From an uncultured Oscillospiraceae bacterium (lineage in GTDB: Bacteria > Bacillota > Clostridia > Oscillospirales > Oscillospiraceae): 64,000 nucleotides of DNA. The stretch's first letter is position 1. Each line of letters begins with the position of its first letter. Location: positions 1 to 64,000 of the forward strand of contig CALWOA010000014.1 of NCBI GenBank assembly GCA_944382965.1, in the 5' to 3' direction. Shown one piece after another: positions 41,732 to 49,865 of the stretch. The position numbers and the translations under genes were made by a program. The notes below the pieces were generated by a model that saw only the letters and a list, made by a program, of their open reading frames with translations, had not been told where the DNA came from and did not search any database.

Positions 41732-43310
41732 ACAAGGAAAAAGTATCATTACCTTGCTGTCGAAATATTACCTGGCTTTTACCGTTATGCTATTTCTGCT
41801 GGGTGCGGGCGCTTTTTGTGCCTGGACTTTGTATCTGAGCAATTTGCTGCGCAGTCCAGATGTTGTGGGAATGCTGAACACCCAGGCATTTCGGCAGGGG
41901 AGATACCAGTCGGTGGATGCAGCCCGTTTCTTAGGAAGAACCGGAGGGTTTGCGGTTTTGGATCAGGAAGGAAAGGCGATTTATTCCTCTTCTTCTTTGA
42001 TTCCCGAAATGGAAAATTTGCAGGATTTGTACTGTGTTCCGGAGTACATTGATCCGGATGCTACGATTGAGTCACTGTCTTTTCTAACGGAGGAAGGAAA
42101 GCGGCGGCTTCTGCTTACCCAAGATATTTGGACAGAAGAAGGCTTCCTGGAAACGAAAGTTGCCCTGCTGGATGAACATAACCGTGTGTTGGAAGGAAGT
42201 CTGTTGCCCGGGGTAAAGGAGTATACCCCACGGCAGATTGGGTATTTGTCAGGCTCCTGGTCAGACGACTATCGGCTCGCACGCTGGACGCTGGAGGAAC
42301 CGGAGGACAACGCGGCCACAGTACTGCTGCTTTTTCCGCAATATTCCGATGCCTATTATCAACAGGTGCTGCAGCAGGCGGGCAGACTGTGGCTTTTGGT
42401 AATACCCATATACTTTGGTGCCACGTTGATTTTTGTCACCTTGCTCAATCGCCATTTTCGTCTCCCCTTAACCCGACTGAATACGGCGATTTCCCGTCTG
42501 GGCGCTGGTGAACGGGTCTGCGCAGGAGATTGCGGCGGCCCAAAAGAATTGGAGCGCCTGGGACAGAGCTTTGACGAGATGGCAAACAAACTTGCCCAAA
42601 GTGAAGAACAGGCACGCAGGCTGCAGCAGCAGCGGATTACCATGCTGACGGACATTTCCCACGACTTGAAAACGCCCATAACCGTAATTTCCGGATATGC
42701 CAATGCCATCCGAGACGGCAAAGTGCCCCAGGAGGAACTGTCTCAGTATCTGCAGACCATTGGAAACAAGGCAGACGTACTGACGGAACTGATCAACAGC
42801 TTTCACGAATACAGCAAAACCCAGCATCCGGATTTCCGGCTTACAACGAAAGAGACGGATTTGTGCGAATTTCTCCGGGAGTACCTGGCGGATAAGTTCA
42901 ACGAGATTGATCTGGCAGGATTTTCTCTGGAAGTGGATATCCCGGAGCAGCCAATGTATTATCTTCTGGACGGATTTCAGATGCGGCGGGCGCTGGATAA
43001 TATCCTGGCCAACTCCCTGAAACATAACCGTCTGGGAACCAAAATCTGGGTAGAGGTGGAACGTGCTGCGATGGGGGTAACCCTGCGCATTGCGGATAAT
43101 GGAGACGGAATACCGGAGCATTTGCGAAGGGATGTGTTCACCCCCTTTGCAGTAGGGGACATCTCCCGGTCGAAAGGCGGCAGCGGCCTGGGCCTTTCCA
43201 TATCCCAGAAAATCATTCAGGCCCATGGCTGGTCAATCCGGCTGGCAGAGGAACGGATGCACCAAGGGGGAACGGTATTTGGAATTCTTTTGCCGCTTCC
43301 AATTTCATAA
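41718..43310 (+). CDS. membrane sensor histidine kinase
   Basis: A 530-residue kinase starting with TTG inside the end of the regulator gene. Membrane segments at about residues 16-36 and 222-243 enclose a 185-residue external sensor domain that I do not recognise. A HAMP linker follows, then HisKA with LTDISHDLKTPITVISGY (phospho-acceptor H315), and an ATPase domain with NILANSLKHN, RIADNGDGIPEH and GGSGLGLSISQKI. The pairing with the OmpR-type regulator is certain by overlap. A full terminator ends the operon. Confidence 0.94.
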   Translation: MKKHKQGKSIITLLSKYYLAFTVMLFLLGAGAFCAWTLYLSNLLRSPDVVGMLNTQAFRQGRYQSVDAARFLGRTGGFAVLDQEGKAIYSSSSLIPEMENLQDLYCVPEYIDPDATIESLSFLTEEGKRRLLLTQDIWTEEGFLETKVALLDEHNRVLEGSLLPGVKEYTPRQIGYLSGSWSDDYRLARWTLEEPEDNAATVLLLFPQYSDAYYQQVLQQAGRLWLLVIPIYFGATLIFVTLLNRHFRLPLTRLNTAISRLGAGERVCAGDCGGPKELERLGQSFDEMANKLAQSEEQARRLQQQRITMLTDISHDLKTPITVISGYANAIRDGKVPQEELSQYLQTIGNKADVLTELINSFHEYSKTQHPDFRLTTKETDLCEFLREYLADKFNEIDLAGFSLEVDIPEQPMYYLLDGFQMRRALDNILANSLKHNRLGTKIWVEVERAAMGVTLRIADNGDGIPEHLRRDVFTPFAVGDISRSKGGSGLGLSISQKIIQAHGWSIRLAEERMHQGGTVFGILLPLPIS

Positions 43311-43314
43311 TCTT

Positions 43315-43348
43315 ACCGGTCAGGCAAGAAATTGCCTGACCGGTTTTT
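43315..43348 (+). terminator. terminator of the two-component operon
   Basis: A 13-bp perfect stem ACCGGTCAGGCAA / TTGCCTGACCGGT (43315-43327, 43332-43344, loop GAAA) followed by TTTTTGC. Confidence 0.92.
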
Positions 43349-43407
43349 GCAACCTTTCCATATCTTAAGGTTGCGTGAAAGGGAAATTAAGGTAGAGCTG
43401 GTAAAAT
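43349..43407 (+). promoter_or_regulatory. probable response-regulator sites and promoter of the ABC operon
   Basis: TTAAGGT occurs twice, at 43365-43371 and 43387-43393, exactly 22 bases apart, as expected for direct-repeat binding by an OmpR-type dimer. An inverted repeat GCAACCTT-N10-AAGGTTGC (43349-43374) shares the first copy. A -10 box TAAAAT lies at 43402-43407, while the -35 position (43379-43384) has no consensus, which suits an activator-dependent promoter. Confidence 0.6.
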
Positions 43408-43432
43408 AATCCCAGTAAAGGAGTGTTGAAGT

Positions 43433-44158
43433 ATGGCACGATGCCTCAGAGATCAACCGATCATTGAAGTAAAAGATGTGCGCAAGGAATACCCTCTGGG
43501 AGAAGAGACAGTGGTTGCCCTGAAACGGATCAACCTGAATATCCACCGGGGAGAAATTTGCTGCATCTTCGGAACCTCCGGATCGGGAAAAAGTACCCTG
43601 CTGAATCAACTGGCTGGGATGGAGAAACCCACCCGTGGCTGCGTCTCCATCGGGGGTGTCCCCATTTCCCGTCTGGAGGAAGAGCAGCTGGCAGCTTTCC
43701 GTCAGCGACATATTGGCTTTGTGTTTCAGTCGTACAACTTGCTGCCCAATTTAACGGCAACAGAAAATGTAGCCCTGCCGCTGATGTTCCGGGGAGTACC
43801 CAAGGAGCAGCGAGAAGAAATTGCAAGAAAAATACTCTGCCGGGTAGGTTTGTCCCACCGGCTGGATCATTTCCCTTCCCAGATGTCCGGCGGACAACAG
43901 CAGCGGGCGGGCATTGCCCGGGCCTTCGTCACACGGCCGGAGGTGGTATTTGCGGATGAACCCACGGGAAATCTGGATTCTGCTACCACCGTGGACATTA
44001 TGAAAATGATCTGTGGTTTTGCCCGGAAATATCACCAGACCATTATTCTGGTTACCCATGACCCGGAAATGGCAGCCTACGCCGACCGAGTGGTGAAGCT
44101 CATTGATGGTGAAATCGTTAGTGATGAAATGACCGGAAGCAGACAGAAAAAGTTCTAA
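43433..44158 (+). CDS. MacB/LolD-type ABC transporter ATPase
   Basis: A 241-residue ATPase of the MacB/LolD group. Walker A GTSGSGKST (near residue 44), Q-loop FVFQSYNLLPNLTATEN, signature MSGGQQQRAGIARAF, Walker B VVFADEPTGNLD and the switch His in VTHDPEMAAYADR are complete. These ATPases power mechanotransmission-type exporters of peptides, lipids or drugs. The partner permease is encoded at 44288, behind a small ORF. Regulation by the upstream two-component system is likely. Confidence 0.95.
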   Translation: MARCLRDQPIIEVKDVRKEYPLGEETVVALKRINLNIHRGEICCIFGTSGSGKSTLLNQLAGMEKPTRGCVSIGGVPISRLEEEQLAAFRQRHIGFVFQSYNLLPNLTATENVALPLMFRGVPKEQREEIARKILCRVGLSHRLDHFPSQMSGGQQQRAGIARAFVTRPEVVFADEPTGNLDSATTVDIMKMICGFARKYHQTIILVTHDPEMAAYADRVVKLIDGEIVSDEMTGSRQKKF

Positions 44159-44177
44159 GAATGTGAGGATATTGTTT

Positions 44178-44291
44178 ATGAAGATAAAAAGAATGTTGTG
44201 TAAGACAGACCTGGATTGGAACGACTGGGAGAATGAAGAGGATCAAGGAGAATGGAATTCTTCTGAGAACCCAGAGGAGACCAAGCCATGA
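44178..44291 (+). CDS. 37-residue acidic peptide, candidate small ORF
   Basis: A short frame encodes MKIKRMLCKTDLDWNDWENE and 17 further residues, many of them Glu. GAGGATATTGTTT precedes the ATG, and the stop TGA overlaps the ATG of the permease gene by 4 bases (ATGA), as in coupled genes. The 129-base gap between ATPase and permease is otherwise unexplained. The peptide has a basic start and an acidic tail and no membrane segment. It may be a real small protein or a leader that couples permease translation. No family is recognised. Confidence 0.6.
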   Translation: MKIKRMLCKTDLDWNDWENEEDQGEWNSSENPEETKP

Positions 44292-45637
44292 AGCACCAGG
44301 ATATCATGCGCATGTGTCTGCAAAATCTGCTTCGCCGGAAGTCGAGGACCTTGCTGACACTGCTGGGTGTTTTGATTGGATGCTGTTCCATTGTCATCAT
44401 GGTTTCCATCGGCATGGGCACAGCAGAGGCGCAGAAAAAAATGCTGGCGGAAATGGGGGATTTGACCATTATTACGGTCACCCCCAAAAACAGCGGAACC
44501 AAAAAAGAAAAACTGACGGACAAAACCCTGAAAAGCCTGAAAGCCATGGATTATGTGGTAGCGGTTACGCCTAAAATCTCATTGGATGATTACGATGTAA
44601 CCGTCAAGCTCTTTGCCGGAATCAATGACCGCTATGTGGCCGATTGGTCGTCGGTGGCCGGAATCGATACAAACGAGCTGGAAAAAATGGGGTACCAGCA
44701 GATTTCCGGCAGCGAAATCACACGTTCCGGGGAGATGCTGGCGGGAGAATTTGTGGCCTACAACTTTGCCGATACCTTCCGCCCCGAGGGCAGCAATATG
44801 GTGGACCGATGGAGCGGGGGATTTGACGACCAGGGAAATCCCATCAATGTTCCGGACCCGTATTTTGATGCCGGAAAGACCCCGATTGTTTTGCAAATTG
44901 AGGCGAACAATAAAACCATCCGTCGGGAATTGCAGCCCAAAGGCATTCTGAAGGAGGACAATGCCAAAGGAGCGGAAACCTCCTATGGCCTGGTTATGGG
45001 CATCGGTGACCTTCGGGATATGCTGGAGCAGCTTCAGGAGCCGGGAAAGAAGGATGATGGCTATAAAACCGTCCTGGTAAAGGTATCCGACATTACCAAA
45101 GTGGCGGAAGTGGAAAAAAAGATTCGTCAGATGAACTTCTCCACCTCTTCCATGGAAAGCATCCGGGAACCCATGGAGCGGGAAGCTCGTCAGAAACAGA
45201 TGATGCTGGGCGGACTGGGCGGTATCTCGTTGTTTGTGGCGGCCCTGGGGATTACCAATACCATGATTATGTCCATTTCCGAACGCACCCAGGAAATTGG
45301 AATTATGAAGTCCTTAGGCTGCTATGTCCGGGACATCCGCATCTTGTTCTTGTCGGAAGCCGGGGCAATTGGTCTGCTGGGAGGCATTGTGGGAAGTATT
45401 ATCAGTATGATCATCGCCGTGACTATCAATCTCATTTCTTTCGGTATGCCGCCTACACCGGAGTACCTCCTGGCAGCCATTGCCGGTAGTGAGTCGGTTA
45501 CTCGGATCTGTGTGGTACCGCCCTGGCTGCTCCTGTCGGCCATTGTGTTCTCCGTTGCTATCGGATTGGGATCGGGATATTATCCGGCAAATAAAGCGGT
45601 ACAGATTTCTGCACTGGAAGCCATCAAATCCAATTGA
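44288..45637 (+). CDS. MacB/FtsX-type ABC transporter permease
   Basis: A 449-residue permease: one N-terminal membrane helix (about residues 17-45, SRTLLTLLGVLIGCCSIVIMVSIGMGTA), a large external MacB_PCD-like domain (about 50-300), and three C-terminal helices (FtsX domain, SLFVAALGITNTMIMSISERTQEIGIMKSLG to the end). The substrate is not evident. With the ATPase it forms a full MacB-like exporter unit; no MFP adaptor gene is seen in the operon, which ends in a terminator. Confidence 0.93.
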   Translation: MKHQDIMRMCLQNLLRRKSRTLLTLLGVLIGCCSIVIMVSIGMGTAEAQKKMLAEMGDLTIITVTPKNSGTKKEKLTDKTLKSLKAMDYVVAVTPKISLDDYDVTVKLFAGINDRYVADWSSVAGIDTNELEKMGYQQISGSEITRSGEMLAGEFVAYNFADTFRPEGSNMVDRWSGGFDDQGNPINVPDPYFDAGKTPIVLQIEANNKTIRRELQPKGILKEDNAKGAETSYGLVMGIGDLRDMLEQLQEPGKKDDGYKTVLVKVSDITKVAEVEKKIRQMNFSTSSMESIREPMEREARQKQMMLGGLGGISLFVAALGITNTMIMSISERTQEIGIMKSLGCYVRDIRILFLSEAGAIGLLGGIVGSIISMIIAVTINLISFGMPPTPEYLLAAIAGSESVTRICVVPPWLLLSAIVFSVAIGLGSGYYPANKAVQISALEAIKSN

Positions 45638-45679
45638 ACCGGACGGAGCGGGGAAGTGTTATCCCAAAAACAAAAAATA

Positions 45680-45735
45680 CGCCGGCTTTTGGTGGGGGTG
45701 TGAAACCTGCCACCGAAAGTCGGCGCTTGTTTTAT
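45680..45735. terminator. bidirectional terminator
   Basis: A long stem of about 16 bp (45680-45695 with 45710-45725, one wobble region) has T-rich tracts on both strands. It ends both the ABC operon and the convergent CMD-cupin operon. Confidence 0.85.
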
Positions 45736-45737
45736 TT

Positions 45738-46490
45738 TTATTTCAAAGCCTGGTATTGGGCATCGCTGACCGGCTCCAGCCACTGGTTGGCACAGTTTTC
45801 TCCCGGGACTTCCACTGCAAGGTGAGAGAACCAACATCCCGGTGCTGCTCCGTGCCAGTGTTTCACACCAGCGGGGATGTTGACCACATCGCCGGGAAGC
45901 AAACGCTGTGCCGGCTTTCCCCATTCCTGGTAGTACCCTTCACCGGCTACACAAATGAGAATCTGCCCGCCCCCGTGGCTTGCCTGATGGATGTGCCAGT
46001 TGTTCCGGCAATTTGGCGCAAAGGTCACGTTGTAGACCCCTACTTGGTCCACAGACAGGGGTGCCAGGAAGCTCTCTCCGGTAAAATACTGGGAAAATCC
46101 TGTGTTGGGCTGACCAATAGGGAAAATCATGGCGTTTTGATGGGCGGCCTTTTCATCATCCTCACTGTCAGTGGAATACACGTCTTTTGCCATGTAAAAT
46201 GCTGCCCAGGCTTTTGGCCATCCGGCGTAGAATGCAGCATGGGTCAAAATTTCTGCCATTTCGGTTCTGGTGATTCCGTTTTTCTTTGCGTTGAGCAGAT
46301 GATACCGGAAAGAACTGTCTACCAGTCCTTGGGACATCAGAGATACCACCGTTACCAGGCACCGATCCCGCAAGGAAAGCAGACCTTCCCGGCTCCATAC
46401 TTCTCCGAATAGGACATCATCATTCAGCTGGGCAAATTTGGGGGCAAATTCTCCCAAAGTATCCCGCCCTGCAGTTTGTTTTACAGCCAT
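45738..46490 (-). CDS. carboxymuconolactone decarboxylase-like / cupin fusion protein
   Basis: A 250-residue two-domain protein. The N-terminal half (residues 1-110) is an AhpD/CMD-like helical domain (REGLLSLRDRCLVTVVSLMSQG, EMAEILTHAAFYAGWPKAWAAF), but the catalytic CxxC of AhpD is absent. The C-terminal half is a cupin (NNWHIHQASHGGGQILICVAGEGYYQEWG, GDVVNIPAGVKHWHGA) with His ligands for a metal. Such fusions are frequent in anaerobes next to LysR regulators and flavodoxins. The reaction is unknown. It is the last gene of the minus-strand redox cluster. Confidence 0.9.
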   Translation of the reverse strand: MAVKQTAGRDTLGEFAPKFAQLNDDVLFGEVWSREGLLSLRDRCLVTVVSLMSQGLVDSSFRYHLLNAKKNGITRTEMAEILTHAAFYAGWPKAWAAFYMAKDVYSTDSEDDEKAAHQNAMIFPIGQPNTGFSQYFTGESFLAPLSVDQVGVYNVTFAPNCRNNWHIHQASHGGGQILICVAGEGYYQEWGKPAQRLLPGDVVNIPAGVKHWHGAAPGCWFSHLAVEVPGENCANQWLEPVSDAQYQALK

Positions 46491-46518
46491 AAGTCATTCC
46501 TCCTGCTATGAAAATGCG

Positions 46519-46758
46519 TTATTTCCCGATATGATTCTTCTCCAACCGATAGAGCAAAAAATCCAGACAATCAATTTTTCTCTGCTGATTGTGCAGATCG
46601 TCCATCAGACAGAAGCGATAGCTGGAAAGCAGCTGACGAAGTTCTGCGGTTTTGTTTTGTCGGAGCAAAGCAAGACACTGATTTGCGGTGCTGCAGTCAC
46701 ACCCGGCATCCAACAGGTTCTGATACAGCGTCCCCCAGGTGTCCGATACTTCTGCCAT
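46519..46758 (-). CDS. small conserved protein of unknown function, 79 aa
   Basis: A helical 79-residue protein (YQNLLDAGCDCSTANQCLALLRQNKTAELRQLLSSYR, then HNQQRKIDCLDFLLYRLEK). I recall similar small proteins in gut Clostridia, with the DAGC-ETAEQCL and KIDCLDYL motifs kept, and no function given. GGAGGAATAACCG is the ribosome site, formed by the last codons of the lipoprotein gene just upstream. It is part of the redox cluster by position. Confidence 0.82.
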   Translation of the reverse strand: MAEVSDTWGTLYQNLLDAGCDCSTANQCLALLRQNKTAELRQLLSSYRFCLMDDLHNQQRKIDCLDFLLYRLEKNHIGK

Positions 46759-46761
46759 CGG

Positions 46762-47268
46762 TTATTCCTCCGCTTCCAAAGAAAAGGTTACCTGAATGCG
46801 GCCTTCTCCCAGCTTCTCTTTCAGGTCGGTGGTGTCTCGAATTTTGGCAAGTCTGGTAAAATTCCAGGTGTTTGTACCGTAGTAGATGGTGATTTGATTG
46901 CCTTGGTAGAGAATGATATCTCCCGGTTCCGTTGTAATCCGGGTATCGCTGGTAGTGATGGATGTACCCAAGGAACCTACTTTTTCAAACCCGCCGTAAT
47001 CTGTCATGTCTACCGTCACCGGCCCCTGCTGCAGTAGTTGACGGAATGCTTCCGCAGAAGGGTTATCCGCAAAGTCCGCGTCCAGTTCCTGCTCTCCAAT
47101 TCTGATTTTCAAAATGGATTCCTCCTTTGCTTCCTCCGTTTGTACTGTCAAGGCCGGGGTTGAAGATGTCGTTTCCTGCTGGATGCTTTCTTCTTGACAG
47201 GCGCACAACGCCAAACAGGATAGAAGCGCCAATAGCACCGGCCATTTCTTTTTGCCTGGCTTCTTCAT
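46762..47268 (-). CDS. lipoprotein with cyclophilin-like domain
   Basis: A 168-residue exported protein: signal peptide with a lipobox (LLSCLALCAC), a Ser/Thr/Glu linker and a cyclophilin-like domain (about residues 50-168; ILKIRIGEQELDADFADNPSAEAFRQLL, GDIILYQGNQITIYYG, LAKIRD). The fold is shared with peptidyl-prolyl isomerases but the active-site residues of these are not recognisable. The first base pairs overlap the hydrolase gene (ATGA), so the two are coupled. Confidence 0.87.
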   Translation of the reverse strand: MKKPGKKKWPVLLALLSCLALCACQEESIQQETTSSTPALTVQTEEAKEESILKIRIGEQELDADFADNPSAEAFRQLLQQGPVTVDMTDYGGFEKVGSLGTSITTSDTRITTEPGDIILYQGNQITIYYGTNTWNFTRLAKIRDTTDLKEKLGEGRIQVTFSLEAEE

Positions 47269-48239
47269 CTGAGATACTGCCGGAAGAAGGATTCCATTTT
47301 GTCAAAGGGAATGATATCCTTCCGATCATATAGATCTGTGTGGACGGCACCAGGGATAATCAGAAGCTCCTTGTTATCCCCGGTCAGCTTCTGGAAGGCA
47401 TCCTTGCTGAAGTAGCAGGAATGGGCTTTTTCGCCATGAATCATCAGCACAGCGCTGCGGATTTCCTGACTGTACTGCAAAATGGGCATATTCAGGAAGG
47501 ACAGGGAAGAGGTCACATTCCAACCATCGTTGGAATTGAGGCTGCGGACGTGATACCCCCGTTTGGTTTTGTAATAGTCATAGTAATCCTTGACAAAAAA
47601 GGGCGCATCCTCCGGCAGAGGATCGACAACGCCTCCGGCTCTGACATAAGTTCCATTTTTGTAATCCAGTGTTCTCTGGGCATTGAGGGCTTTGCGCTTT
47701 TCCTGACGGGCCTGCTCGCTGTCTTCGGCATCAAAATATCCCTTAGCATTGACTCTTGTCATATCGTACATGGTTGCGGTAACCGTTGCCTTGATTCTGG
47801 TATCGATGGCAGCGGCATTGAGCGCCATGCCGCCCCAGCCGCAGATTCCAATGATCCCGATTTGCTCCGGGTCAACGTTATCCTGAGCAGACAGGAAATC
47901 CACCGCTGCCTGAAAATCCTCCGTGTTAATATCCGGGGAAGCCACATAGCGGGGCATTCCACCGCTTTCTCCGGTAAAGGAAGGGTCAAAGGCCAGGGTC
48001 AGAAATCCACGCTCTGCCATGGTCTGGGCATACAGCCCGGAGGATTGTTCTTTGACGGCACCGAAAGGGCCGCAAACCGCAATGGCGGGCAGTTTCTGTG
48101 CTGCATTTTTGGGAGTGTAGAGATCACCCGCGAGGGTGATGCCGTAGCGGTTGTGAAAGGTTACTTTCCGGTGGTTTACACTTGGGCTTTGAGGAAAGGT
48201 TTTGTCCCATTCCTGGGTCAGATTCAGCTGTTCTTCCAT
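47265..48239 (-). CDS. alpha/beta hydrolase
   Basis: A 324-residue hydrolase of the alpha/beta family. The N-terminal RKVTFHNRYGITLAGDLYTPKNAAQ and AFDPSFTGESGG segments are typical. The nucleophile elbow reads GICGWGG, so a Cys replaces the usual Ser there, and the terminal His is in PGAVHTDLYD. An Asp partner cannot be fixed from sequence. Similar proteins are annotated as dienelactone hydrolase-like enzymes. ATG 48239 follows AAAGGAGGTCATTTT; it begins 13 bases after the flavodoxin stop. Confidence 0.9.
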   Translation of the reverse strand: MEEQLNLTQEWDKTFPQSPSVNHRKVTFHNRYGITLAGDLYTPKNAAQKLPAIAVCGPFGAVKEQSSGLYAQTMAERGFLTLAFDPSFTGESGGMPRYVASPDINTEDFQAAVDFLSAQDNVDPEQIGIIGICGWGGMALNAAAIDTRIKATVTATMYDMTRVNAKGYFDAEDSEQARQEKRKALNAQRTLDYKNGTYVRAGGVVDPLPEDAPFFVKDYYDYYKTKRGYHVRSLNSNDGWNVTSSLSFLNMPILQYSQEIRSAVLMIHGEKAHSCYFSKDAFQKLTGDNKELLIIPGAVHTDLYDRKDIIPFDKMESFFRQYLR

Positions 48240-48252
48240 AAAATGACCTCCT

Positions 48253-48795
48253 TTATTGAATGGATGCGCCCATGTCAAACGCCTCTTTCCGTGCCGGGTG
48301 GTTCTGAATATCTCCCGGGGCATTCACACCGCCGGCAAATACGGTTCCGGCCAGATGGGCTTTTTCAAAGCAGGCAATCCAGCCTTGCAGGCCATGAATA
48401 GCACCCTCGGGGGTGCTGGCTTCGTCTTCCGCCGCGGCAGTCAGCAGGTAGATATCCCGGAATTGATAATCCGAGCCGTACAGTGGATTGGAACGGTCCA
48501 GCATGGTTTTCATCTGACCGGACATTTCGTAGTAGTAAATAGGAGTTGCAAACACGATCACATCGCTGTGTAACATTTTCTCCACGATGGCATTGGCATC
48601 ATCCGCAATGACACAGCGCTGGGTACGCACACAGGACAGACACCCTTTGCAGAATCCGATGGCCTTATCCCGCAGGGCAATTTTTTCTACGGTATTTCCG
48701 GCGTCCTGGGCACCACGGGTAAAATCCTCTGCCAGCTGGTCGGAATTGCTGCCCTTTCTGGGACTGGTGGAGATTACGAGAATTTTCTTGTTCAT
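48253..48795 (-). CDS. flavodoxin-family NAD(P)H-dependent FMN reductase
   Basis: A 180-residue flavoprotein: MNKKILVISTSPRKGSNSDQLAEDF is the FMN phosphate loop, FCKGCLSCVRTQRCVIADD is a Cys-rich insertion, and FATPIYYYEMSGQMKTMLDRSNPLY is the isoalloxazine-binding stretch. Enzymes of this type reduce quinones, azo dyes or iron with NAD(P)H. It belongs to the LysR-flanked cluster and lies 40 bases after the DUF3737 gene. Confidence 0.93.
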   Translation of the reverse strand: MNKKILVISTSPRKGSNSDQLAEDFTRGAQDAGNTVEKIALRDKAIGFCKGCLSCVRTQRCVIADDANAIVEKMLHSDVIVFATPIYYYEMSGQMKTMLDRSNPLYGSDYQFRDIYLLTAAAEDEASTPEGAIHGLQGWIACFEKAHLAGTVFAGGVNAPGDIQNHPARKEAFDMGASIQ

Positions 48796-48835
48796 AAGGA
48801 ATACCTCTTTTCAGTGAAATTTGATTGGTGCTGCC

Positions 48836-49678
48836 TCAGTGCGCTTGATCCTGAAGCACAATATCTGCTTTGGTGTTGAGGTCATCCAAAATCACTTCTC
48901 CCACCGACGGCAGGGAAATGGTACCGGACAGGGGGTTTTTGATGCTGACCACAGGGGTGGTAATGGTGGCGTTAACCTGGGATTTTTCAAAACACAGGTC
49001 GGTTTCCAGCATTTTGCAGTCAATCAGCGTCAGGTTTTTGCAGTAGCAAAAAGGCTGGGTGCCGATGATTGTGCAGTTGATTAAGGTCAGACCGTCGGAA
49101 TACCAGGCTAAGTACTCTCCTTTGACCACGCTGTTTTTCACGGTCACATTGTGGGCGTGCCAAAATGCGTCCTTGGTGTCAAGCTCAGCGTTCTCAAGGG
49201 TCACATTCTGGGTGTACTGGAAGGAGTATTTTCCTGTGAACTGAACGTCACGAAGGTGCAGATTCGCTCCCCGCATCAGAAAATACTCACTTTCCGCCCG
49301 GGTGCAGGTCATCTTCAGATCCCGTACCGACCATCCGAACTCAGCCGAGCGTATGTCGCAGTCTGTGATGGTGACATTTCGGCATTCCCGCAGGGCTTTG
49401 ATTCCATGAAGCTTTGTGCCTGTAATGTTTACATTTTCGGAATACCACAGCGCAGCACGACAGGCAGGGGTTAGTTCACACTGTGAAATTTCCAGGTTGT
49501 GGTCATGCCAGAAGGGGTAGCGAAGGTTGCACAGGCAATTCTCTGCCTGAATGTCCCGGCATTCTTTCAGGGCGCTTTCTCCATCTGCCGGACCGTCAAA
49601 AGCGCAGTTTTTCAGATGCAGGCCCTGCTGTCCATAAAGTGCTCGCTCCATATCAAAGGTTTTGTTCTCGATTTCCAT
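48836..49678 (-). CDS. DUF3737-family beta-helix protein
   Basis: A 280-residue soluble protein of short repeated strands (NVTITDCDIRS, NVTLENAELDTKDAFWHAHNVTVKNS, GLTLINCTIIGT) that should form a right-handed beta-helix. The layout matches DUF3737, of unknown function. It has no signal peptide. The start at 49678 has GGAGGGTACATGG upstream; an in-frame ATG at 49747 overlaps the promoter region. It is the first gene of the cluster and lies divergent from the LysR gene. Confidence 0.9.
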   Translation of the reverse strand: MEIENKTFDMERALYGQQGLHLKNCAFDGPADGESALKECRDIQAENCLCNLRYPFWHDHNLEISQCELTPACRAALWYSENVNITGTKLHGIKALRECRNVTITDCDIRSAEFGWSVRDLKMTCTRAESEYFLMRGANLHLRDVQFTGKYSFQYTQNVTLENAELDTKDAFWHAHNVTVKNSVVKGEYLAWYSDGLTLINCTIIGTQPFCYCKNLTLIDCKMLETDLCFEKSQVNATITTPVVSIKNPLSGTISLPSVGEVILDDLNTKADIVLQDQAH

Positions 49679-49761
49679 CCATGTACCCTCCAGAAACTTC
49701 CCCGTACCCATCCGCTTTTGCCAGACGGGTATGGCTTGATGATCCATATGTTGTAGCTATA

Positions 49762-49790
49762 TTGTACCATCTGGTTGCTATCAATAGCAA
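49762..49790 (-). promoter_or_regulatory. LysR-type palindrome in the divergent promoter region
   Basis: A palindrome TTGCTATCAATAGCAA (49775-49790, 7-base arms, 2-base centre) covers the -35 region of a minus-strand promoter: TTGCTA, 18 bases, TACAAT (49766-49761). It is a good candidate for the binding site of the neighbouring LysR protein. Confidence 0.65.
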
Positions 49791-49865
49791 ATACTTTGAA
49801 AGAATACTTATCTATGCTTGAAAAGCATAAGAAAATGGGGTATCCTTTTATCAGGAGGTGTTTAT

